The position numbers and the translations under genes are program-made. DNA of 64,000 bases from Chrysomallon squamiferum (Eukaryota > Mollusca > Gastropoda > Neomphalida > Peltospiridae). The notes under the pieces were generated by a model. That model was not told the DNA's origin, did no database searches, and saw only the letters and a program-made list of their open reading frames with translations. Numbering within the stretch: position 1 is the first letter of the stretch; each line of letters opens with the position of its first letter. Below, in pieces: positions 56,366-64,000 of this stretch. Location of the stretch: contig CM022665.1 in NCBI GenBank assembly GCA_012295275.1, positions 47,987,564 through 48,051,563 on the forward strand. Direction: 5' to 3'.

Positions 56366-56397
56366 TGACGTCATAAGACATCGCTAGAATGACGTCA
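56366..56397. promoter_or_regulatory. Two CRE palindromes TGACGTCA, one overlapping a start codon
   Basis: TGACGTCA at 56366-56373 and 56390-56397, 24 bases apart. The second begins with the TG of the ATG at 56389. These are CREB/ATF-type sites by sequence; whether they work here is unknown. Confidence 0.35.
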
Positions 56398-56809
56398 CCG
56401 GTTTGCGGCTATCTTGTGACAGCCAGGCGGACTTTCTATTGCTTTCAAGCAGTGGCTGGTTACGTCATCAGATCCCAGACTCGGCTCATGTCGACACTGT
56501 CTGCACGGCTAAGAAGGATGTCGGTGTTTTGCTCCACTAATGTGCCTTTGCTGTGCACAATATGTGCTTACGTCACAATCAGCAGCGGTTTAATGGTGTT
56601 GTTGTTCGTCGTGTGCTACACAGCCGTCTCCTCGCACATATACAGACTGCTGCACAGTGACAACGTCGTAGACATCAACAACGTAGTTCTGGCAAACGAG
56701 GTGTACGTGAAAAGGATATCGTCCATCATTGACAGCATGAAGTCCCAGAATCCAGTGTTTAGTGACGTCACAAAACTCACATCGTGTCCCACAATTCCAG
56801 TCGACCTTG
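56389..56809 (+). CDS. First exon of a type II membrane protein (possible GT7 galactosyltransferase family)
   Basis: The ATG opens 140 codons ending in donor GTGAGT with phase 1. About 50 basic, cytoplasm-like residues (LSARLRRM) precede one membrane segment (about residues 53-78, LLCTICAYVTISSGLMVLLF), then a stem region with EVYVKRISSIIDSMKSQ, ending CPTIPVDL plus one base. This cytosol-anchor-stem layout is that of Golgi glycosyltransferases. The C-x-x-x-P-x-x-L ending before a phase-1 junction fits the 'CP..PP.L|VGPL' junction of beta-1,4-galactosyltransferases (inference). No later exon was found before 58900. Internal Mets near residues 34 and 44 are alternative starts. Confidence 0.6.
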
Positions 56810-56994
56810 GTGAGTACTTGATATGTTTATCTGTTTACCACTTCCGTGGATTACAACTAATTACACCATTAATCTACTTAGTGTCTACACCTGTTCTAGT
56901 CTTGTTACTCGTTTAGCAAGACCGCCTACACTTAGTCTACTAATTTTACTAGTTTTCTCTTTAGTGAGATTTATTTGTGTTTTTATTGTAGTCA

Positions 56995-57250
56995 TACATA
57001 CAGACATACACAAGTACGTACATATACATACATACACACAGATATATACACACATACACACACATACATACACATACATAAACCCATATACATAATACAT
57101 ACATATACACATATACATATTATATATACACACACATGCATGCATACACACATACATCCATACATATATTCATATATACATATATACATATATACATGCA
57201 TACATACACACACTTATACATACATGTATACACTCATACACGTAACATAC
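56995..57250. repeat. (ACAT/ACAC)n tetranucleotide-rich tract
   Basis: Imperfect CATA/CACA/TATA repeats, about 250 bp, with Thr/His/Tyr-rich frames on both strands. Confidence 0.93.
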
Positions 57251-57619
57251 ATAAATTTAGCAGAAGAGACAATAACAACTATTACATGATGACAAGGAAA
57301 TCAGCGTTGTAGATTGTGTTGTTGTTTTGTACAGATTATCTATGAGATTGAATAACACGTAACAGGAAATCAGCTTTGAACTTTGTGCTGTTGTTTTATA
57401 CACGTTATCTATGAGACTGAATAACACAATACATCATATCAAGAAAATCAGCTTTGAAATGAGATTGAATAACAAACGTGTCTAAACCAAATTTCTTATC
57501 CACAATAACAGATTATGAATTATTTTATTTTTATGAGGTTTAAAATTTTCATTTTAAAACTGAGGCCTATAAAGCGAGGGGGGGGGGTATTCATTCTGTA
57601 CAAACTGATGAGGCCACAC

Positions 57620-57900
57620 AATAAATGTTGACATTTTGCCCATTGACATTAAGACCATTCACATACGTTGACATTTTTTCAGTTGACAATAAGTCCATTC
57701 ACATACTGACCGTCGACATTTTTTCTGTTGATATTTTGTGCGTTGGAATTTTTTCTGTTGACATTACGCTTGTTCACATATTGCCTGTTGACATATTGAC
57801 TGTTGACACTTTGTATGTTGATATTTTGTGTGTTGATATTTTGTGTGTTGATATTTTGTATGTTGATATTGCCCGTTCACATGTTAACCGTTGACATTTT
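57620..57900 (+). repeat. Diverged tandem repeat of GTTGACATTTTG-type units
   Basis: Units of about 15-20 bp such as GTTGACATTTTTTC and GTTGATATTTTGTGT. The 89-codon frame at 57625 is repetitive. Confidence 0.8.
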
Positions 57901-58019
57901 GTCTGAACCCCAGTTTAGAAAGATTGTCCGTACTCAGTCTGTGTTGTAAGCCTCCTGTCTAGACAGTTATTATAATCTTACATTCACTTTCATCTCAACA
58001 TAATATCAAATAAAATATT

Positions 58020-58110
58020 TAATTATATATTTATTTATATATTTATTATATATTTATTTATATATTTATTATATACTTATTTATATATTTATTATATATT
58101 TATTTACTTA
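58020..58110. repeat. (TATTTATA)n-rich tract
   Basis: Imperfect TATATTTATT repeats of about 90 bp. Confidence 0.85.
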
Positions 58111-58169
58111 TTTACTTACTTAATCACTGATTTAATTTATTTTCTTTCTTTCTTTCTTAGCTCTACTTA

Positions 58170-58330
58170 CCTTTTTATCATTTGTTTGTATTCTTTTTAT
58201 CATTTGTTTGTATTCTTTTCATCATCTGTTTTTATTCTTTTTATCATCTGTTTTTATTCTTTTTATCATCTGTTTGTATTCTTTTTATCATTTGTTTGTA
58301 TTCTTTTTATCATTTGTTTGTATTCGCTTT
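58170..58330 (+). repeat. 22-bp minisatellite, about 7 copies
   Basis: The unit is CTTTTTATCATTTGTTTGTA plus TT, with a CATCTGTTTTTA variant. Repetitive frames in all three forward frames are not genes. Confidence 0.92.
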
Positions 58331-58499
58331 CTGCACACATTCGCATCATCACGTGGCTTCTTTCTTGACTCACAAACTCCGTCCGCAGTTTCTCTAATAA
58401 TTTATAAATGTCAAATTACAACAAGTATTTCTTCATCGGTAAACAAATATTTTCACCCTTGTGATCATGATTTACCCTGAATCTAACAAAATGTTTCTT

Positions 58500-58518
58500 G
58501 CCAACAGCAGCAAGCCAG

Positions 58519-58557
<39 letters not shown>

Positions 58558-59070
58558 CATGCTGTGTAACCATTCTGTGCCTTCGGTGCAGGGTTCGTTG
58601 CTATAGAAACCGCCATTCCGCGAGCGCGGTGCGGCGCGTATTGATCGCGCGGAGTTTCACGTGTGTAGAGCCCCGCCAGACGCTTCACCGCCAAGTCCGT
58701 TCCACTCGCAGGCGAGAGAGAGAGAGAGCTTCAACTTTCCCTTTTCATTTCCCTCCGCGCTTTCTTCTCCTCAGCGTGTCAGTCGATATCTGGCTGTCGT
58801 ATAAATGCTGAATGTCGTCGTAGTGGCGCTCACTCCAGCGACTGGAGAGCACGCAGTATCGGAGAGAGGCAGACGCGTGGCGGGCTGCTAGCAGTGTTCA
58901 CAGACTCGCACTTCTCGGCCGTCGAGCTCGCTGATAAAAACATGTGTACGGAGTAACATGCCCAGCATCTTGGATTCGGTTGAACACGGGAACGCACTGT
59001 ACGGGAGATGTGGGATGAAAGGGGATAGAGAAGACCGCCCAGTCACGCAGTCCAGAGGGCAAGGGGGAGA
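58500..59070 (+). promoter_or_regulatory. CpG-rich promoter/5' UTR region of the exon at 59071
   Basis: A sharp rise in GC and CpG (GCGAGCGCGGTGCGGCGCG around 58620) stands out from the AT-rich window. It contains the X-box-like GTTGCTATAGAAAC (about 58599-58612), a (CA)n run at about 58525-58555 and a TATAAAT box. Confidence 0.6.
58800..58836 (+). promoter_or_regulatory. Core promoter: TATA box with Initiator-like element
   Basis: TATAAAT at 58800-58806 and CTCACTCC with its A at about 58832, 32 bases downstream, the classic TATA-Inr spacing. This predicts a transcription start near 58832 and a 5' UTR of about 240 bases. Confidence 0.45.
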
Positions 59071-59122
59071 ATGCTTAAGAAGAAGGGTCTCCCCCCAGTG
59101 TCGGGCGAAGTTGTCATTTTAA
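58942..59122 (+). promoter_or_regulatory. Two upstream ORFs in the 5' leader
   Basis: A 4-codon uORF (58942-58956) is followed by a 54-codon uORF from ATG 58958 to TAA 59120-59122. The second is out of frame with, and overlaps by 52 bases, the main start at 59071. If the transcript starts near 58832 both lie in the leader and could reduce translation. Confidence 0.45.
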
Positions 59123-59482
59123 CGCTGTGTCTGGTGTTGGTGCTGATCACGCTGTCGCAGATTCTCGTCGTCCACCACAAGTTCAGTGGGAGGTACGCCA
59201 AGGTGACGCGAACTCGCGGACCTCGGGCCCGACACGAACTTCGTCAGCTGGAGCGGAGTCTGGCGAGTCTGATGCGACAGAACATCCCCTCCCTGCAGCA
59301 GCACTCGCAGCTCCTCCGTAACCAGGTGTTTGTCAGCCGCATTTCTCAACTCATCCACAAGTCAGCCGCGGAGACAGTGGTTAGTCTGTCTGACAGCAAC
59401 AGCAGCAACAACAACTCTTCTCGCGGATTTAAAACATCGTCTTCCAAACCTGCCGTCTGTGCCGTTGTGCCTGATTCATTAA
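59071..59482 (+). CDS. First exon of a type II membrane protein (possible GT7 galactosyltransferase family)
   Basis: The ATG opens 137 codons ending at a perfect donor GTAAGT in phase 1. A short basic N-terminus (MLKKKG) is followed by one membrane segment (about residues 13-34, VVILTLCLVLVLITLSQILV), then a polar, coiled-coil-like stem (LRQLERSLASLMRQNIPSLQ) and a Ser/Asn-rich stretch with several N-x-S/T sites. It ends CAVVPDSL plus one base. Layout, phase and the C-x3-P-x2-L ending equal those of the exon at 56389. Probably a Golgi glycosyltransferase anchor and stem; the catalytic exons would lie beyond the window. Confidence 0.7.
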
Positions 59483-59524
59483 GTAAGTACACGCGAACCC
59501 AGATATTTACTATTTAATAGTATA

Positions 59525-59526
<2 letters not shown>

Positions 59527-59576
<50 letters not shown>
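59527..59576. repeat. (TC)n microsatellite
   Basis: About 50 bp of perfect CT dinucleotides, 45 bases after the donor of the exon ending at 59482. Confidence 0.97.
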
Positions 59577-59579
<3 letters not shown>

Positions 59580-59601
59580 CATTATCATACGTGTAAAAAG
59601 A

Positions 59602-59816
59602 AACTGTTTATGTTTAATGACGGTATTTTCATGTCCGCACTACGCTACTTAACTGTTCATTCAAATTAATTTAATCATACGTTATAAAATTCAAGAGCAT
59701 CTCGAAACTGTTTATGTTTAATGACGGTATTTTCATGTCCGCACTACGCTACTTAACTGTTCAGTACTTAACAAATTAATTTAATCATCACAATTATAAT
59801 AATTCAAGAGCATCTC
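59602..59816 (+). repeat. Tandem duplication of about 105 bp
   Basis: Two copies of AAACTGTTTATGTTTAATGA, CGGTATTTTCATGTCCGCAC, TACGCTACTTAACTGTTCA, each ending ATTCAAGAGCATCTCG. Confidence 0.9.
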
Positions 59817-60537
59817 GCAAACTGGCTAATACATTAATGATACATAACGAGCACTGGCAACTCGTGCAAACTGCTGGAAATTATTTTTAATTAACAGTGT
59901 GATAATTTAGGTCGTTTTGAAACACCTATCCAGTGACACGGGATAAATACAAACAGTCGTAGACTTGACCCTGGTCATTTCAGACAGAAAGGAAATACAA
60001 ACAGAATTCGAAATTTAAGATGTACTTTCACTGCAAATAAAACTTTTAATCTACGGTTGTAACGTCATACGTATGGTTCGGGGGGCAGGCGTATAGCTAG
60101 AGAAGAAACCCGATGTGATTACGTGAATACTGTTGTTTTTTAATTAACAGAATTCGATAATTTATAGACGTCTTTCAAGTAATTTGAAAGCTCCTATTAT
60201 TACAGACATTGGTAAGCGAGTTTTGTACTGAAATACAAACAGAATTCGATAATTTATAGATGTCTCAGGCCATCCGTAATAATCTCCGCTTTTAATTCAA
60301 ACGTACGAGTCAGGGCAGCAAATTTATGCGTTATCATACTCAGATTATATATATTAAACACAAGCTGGTATAAAAAGATACATCAGTATATCAGATGTCA
60401 GCATTAAAGCTGTTTCAAACACTGAATATATTAATCAGCACTAGTAATGCATAAATCAGTGTAATGAACACATGAATCAACTTATTAAGTAGGTAAATTA
60501 AAATATTAAATGCATGAATCAAGGTAGCAAATATATG

Positions 60538-60540
<3 letters not shown>
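59817..60540. other. Intronic/intergenic sequence with a short dispersed repeat
   Basis: AAATACAAACAGAATTCGA recurs at about 59993 and 60229, and ACAGAATTCGATAATTTATA at about 60149 and 60236. No exon recognised. Confidence 0.5.
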
Positions 60541-60568
<28 letters not shown>

Positions 60569-60765
60569 TTATATGTGTGTGTGTATAGCTATATCACATA
60601 TATATAGATATATATATACATATTTTAGTATTATGATTATTATTATTATATATGTGTGTGTATAAAAATATATATATATATACAAACACATATATAATAA
60701 TAATAATAAAATATACACACACATACATATATGCACATACACACATATATACACACACACGTTTG
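60541..60765. repeat. Compound microsatellite (ATT)n, (GT)n, (TA)n, (CA)n
   Basis: Alternating short blocks of simple repeats, partly palindromic (TATTATTATATATGTGTGTG against its complement at about 60705-60725). Confidence 0.9.
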
Positions 60766-60879
60766 TGACTACTCATTTATGAATGATGTCAGTGTAGAGT
60801 GGGTGGGTGGATGTTTTTCATGTACGTTTTAGTGCGGGTGAACGTGTTTACAACGTATAATATTACAACGTATAATATT

Positions 60880-62740
60880 ACAACCTATAAAGGTGTAAGT
60901 TTTAGTTCTTGTATTGTTAGAACGTTTAAAGGTGTGAGTTTTAGTTTGTATATTGTTAGAATGTACAAAGATGTAAGTTTTAGTTTGTATATTATTAGAA
61001 TGTACAAAGATATAAGTTTTAGTTTGTATATTGTTAGAATGTACCAAGATGTAAGTTTTAGTTTGTATATTATTAGAATGTTTAAAGATGTGAGTTTTAG
61101 TTTGTATATTGTTAGAACGTTTAAAGGTGTGAGTTTTAGTTTGTATATTGTTAGAATGTTTAAAGGTGTGAGTTTTAGTTTGTATATTATTAGAACGTTT
61201 AAAGGTGTGAGTTTTAGTTTGTATATTATTAGAACGTTTAAAGGTGTGAGTTTTAGTTTGTATATTGTTAGAATGTACAAAGGTGTGAGTTTTAGTTTGT
61301 ATATTATTAGAACGTTTAAAGGTGTGAGTTTTAGTTTGTATATTGTTAGAATGTACAAAGGTGTGAGTTTTAGTTTGTATATTGTTAGAATGTACAAAGG
61401 TGTGAGTTTTAGTTTGTATATTGTTAGAATGTTTAAAGATGTAAGTTTTAGTTTGTATATTGTTAGAATGTACAAAGATGTAAGTTTTAGTTTGTATATT
61501 GTTAGAATGTTTAAAGGTGTGAGTTTTAGTTTGTATATTATTAGAACGTTTAAAGGTGTGAGTTTTAGTTTGTATATTGTTAGAATGTACAAAGATGTGA
61601 GTTTTATTTTGTATATTGTTAGAATGTACAAAGGTGTGAGTTTTAGTTTGTATATTATTAGAACGTTTAAAGGTGTGAGTTTTAGTTTGTATATTGTTAG
61701 AATGTACAAAGGTGTGAGTTTTAGTTTGTATATTGTTAGAATGTACAAAGGTGTGAGTTTTAGTTTGTATATTATTAGAACGTTTAAAGGTGTGAGTTTT
61801 ATTTTGTATATTGTTAGAATGTACAAAGATGTGAGTTTTAGTTTGTATATTGTTAGAATGTACAAAAATGTAAGTTTTAGTTTGTATATAGTTTGTATAT
61901 TGTTAGAATGTACAAAGATGTGAGTTTTAGTTTGTATATTGTTAGAATGTTTAAAGGTGTGAGTTTTAGTTTGTATATTGTTAGAATGTACAAAGGTGTG
62001 AGTTCTAGTTTGTATATTGTTAGAATGTTTAAAGATGTAAGTTTTATTTTGTATATTGTTAGAACGTTTAAAGGTGTGAGTTTTATTTTGTATATTATTA
62101 GAATGTTTAAAGGTGTGAGTTTTAGTTTGTATATTGTTAGAATGTTTAAAGGTGTGAGTTTTATTTTGTATATTGTTAGAATGTTTAAAGGTATGAGTTT
62201 TATTTTGTATATTGTTAGAATGTTTAAAGGTGTAAGTTTTATTTTGTATATTGTTAGAATGTTTAAAGGTGTGAGTTTTAGTTTGTATATTGTTAGAATG
62301 TTTAAAGGTGTGAGTTTTATTTTGTATATTGTTAGAATGTTTAAAGGTATGAGTTTTATTTTGTATATTGTTAGAATGTTTAAAGGTGTAAGTTTTATTT
62401 TGTATATTGTTAGAATGTACAAAGGTGTGAGTTTTAGTTTGTATATTATTAGAACGTTTAAAGGTGTGAGTTTTATTTTGTATATTATTAGAATATACAA
62501 AGATGTAAGTTTTAGTTTGTATATTATTAGAACGTTTAAAGGTGTGAGTTTTATTTTGTATATTATTAGAATATACAAAGATGTAAGTTTTAGTTTGTAT
62601 ATTGTTAGAACGTTTAAAGGTGTGAGTTTTAGTTTGTATATTATTAGAATATACAAAGTTGTAAGTTTTATTTTGTATATTATTAGAACGTTTAAAGGTG
62701 TGAGTTTTAGTGTTGAATGTATATTATTAGAATGAATAAT
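60880..62740 (+). repeat. 39-bp minisatellite, about 47 copies, 1.85 kb
   Basis: The unit is GTGTGAGTTTTAGTTTGTAT then ATTGTTAGAATGTACAAAG. Variants mix in blocks: GTACAAAG/GTTTAAAG, GTGAG/GTAAG, TTTAG/TTTAT, TTGTTAG/TTATTAG and AATG/AACG. As 39 is divisible by three, frames stay open on both strands (374 and 280 codons on +, 326 and 259 on -). One unit break at about 61885 shifts the frame. Confidence 0.97.
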
Positions 62741-62798
62741 GGTGTGTGGGAAGTGTTAATTTTGCCACTCATGTAAATGCAGGGTGGGTTTGAGATAT

Positions 62799-62864
62799 CA
62801 CAATGATTTAAGTGTCTGAATGATGATTTAAGTGTCTGAATGATGATTTAAGTGTCTGAATGAT
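62799..62864 (+). repeat. 21-bp tandem repeat, 3 copies
   Basis: The unit is ATGATTTAAGTGTCTGAATG, three near-perfect copies. Confidence 0.93.
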
Positions 62865-63679
62865 AGGTGTAACGAGGCTGTTGTTACACTACAGATGAAA
62901 GAAAACTAACTTGTAACGCAACCGACGTAACCCACGCATTCGCCGTAATCAAATTTTTAAAAGTCACGTAGCGCGTTGTCATGGAAACAGAGCAAGGTTT
63001 TCAATCACGTGCAAGAAGAAATGAAGCCGCCTGACGTTTTCGTTTTTAAATTTTTTTTTTTTTTTTTTTTTTTGCAATCAATAAATGTACGAGTGATCTT
63101 GTTGAACAGTGATGGAGAACGGAAATCAGCAGTCTCACTGCAGCTGTTCAGTTCTTATTTTATTATTTTTATTATTGTTGTTGTTGCTATTATCGTTTTA
63201 TACGACCTCAAGAGTACACAGCTATGAATGACAAGTTCAGTTAGCACTCGAAAACATGTTTCGTTCATTCATTCATTCATTCATTCATTCAATTATTTAT
63301 TTTATTTTATTTTATTTTATTTTATATTATTTTAATTATTAGTAGTAGTATATTCATTTTCATTATTACTGATGTTGTTGTTGTTGTTGCTGTTACAAAC
63401 TGTTATTGTTTCTGCTGTTGATGTCATTGTTGTTGGTTGTGGTGATGGTGGTGGTGTTCATGTTAATCATATTTATGTTACGTTAAATAAAACACGGGCG
63501 GATATTTTAAAGCGATTTTCAAAGAAAAAAACAGAGCGTCTGTCGAATACTCTAATTACACACTCGAAACAAAACATCACTGGTGTGTTGTTGTTGATCC
63601 AGCTTAATGTAGTTACTCTCTTCCAATGAAAAACAGTATAACGCTAAATGACAGATTAATAGTTTTATTGATTTTTAAT

Positions 63680-63717
<38 letters not shown>

Positions 63718-63823
63718 TATATTAATAAAAATAATATTATTATAATAGTTATTATTATTATTATTTTATTATTATTTTACTGTTATTATTGTTATTATTA
63801 TTTTACTGTTATTATTGTTATTA

Positions 63824-63863
<40 letters not shown>

Positions 63864-63931
63864 GTTGTTTTGTTTTGTTTTTCCTTCTTTTTTATTATTT
63901 TATTTATTATTTATTTATTTATTTACTTATA

Positions 63932-63965
<34 letters not shown>

Positions 63966-64000
63966 TTAACCTCATTTAACCATATTTAATAATATTAATA
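62865..64000. other. Non-coding, microsatellite-rich window end
   Basis: An X-box-like GTTGTCATGGAAAC lies at about 62975-62988, poly-T at about 63049-63073, (ATTC)n at about 63264-63290, (TTTTA)n at about 63300-63325, then AAT/ATT tracts from 63680 to the end. No exon of the galactosyltransferase-like gene was recognised. Confidence 0.55.

Noticed and set aside
60799-62735. Open frames of 374, 326, 280 and 259 codons as possible repeat proteins
   Set aside because: All derive from one 39-bp tandem repeat, open on both strands at once, with no leader, domain or splice context.

Overview
This is an animal (metazoan) nuclear genome window. It is AT-rich, its genes are broken into short exons by GT-AG introns, and it carries no bacterial-type operons. 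A lophotrochozoan, most likely a mollusc, fits best. One gene combines WAP, Kunitz and lustrin-type cysteine-rich modules, a mix common in molluscs. That mix also occurs in nematodes, but the window has a C6orf118/TSNAXIP1-type gene, a family I associate with motile cilia, which nematodes lack. The species assignment is inference.

Layout, all recognised genes on the + strand and head to tail: (1) 1140-2000, a broken hAT/ZNF862-like transposase relic on the - strand; (2) 2196-4165, three minisatellites; (3) 5726-12681, CTU1/NCS6, tRNA wobble-uridine thiolase (14 exons found, N-terminal exon not found), followed by a 2.9-kb minisatellite that starts inside its stop region; (4) 19625-26775, a secreted multi-module WAP/lustrin/Kunitz protein (11 exons, perhaps a signal-peptide exon at 17944); (5) 29100-34299, CSTF2 (CstF-64), 11 exons, complete; (6) 36107-41457, MPC1, mitochondrial pyruvate carrier subunit, 6 exons including a 4-nt microexon; (7) 44529-49531, a C6orf118-like coiled-coil protein with a TSNAXIP1 N-terminal-type domain, 7 exons; (8) 50900-53870, unique sequence with possible mobile-element remains and one orphan open frame; (9) 56389-56809 and 59071-59482, two first exons of type II membrane proteins, possibly alternative first exons of one Golgi beta-1,4-galactosyltransferase-family gene whose remaining exons lie beyond the window; (10) 60880-62740, a 39-bp minisatellite, then microsatellites to the end.

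The most striking feature is that many minisatellites start at an exon edge. Their repeat units contain copies of the neighbouring splice site plus the first coding bases of the next exon (CTU1, WAP gene, CSTF2, C6orf118-like), or copies of a gene's stop-codon region (CTU1, WAP gene, CSTF2). True exons therefore sit at the end of rows of decoy splice sites, with up to about 34 copies in one CTU1 intron. I reconstructed all exons by reading splice sites and checking that phases join. No search, alignment or expression data was available.
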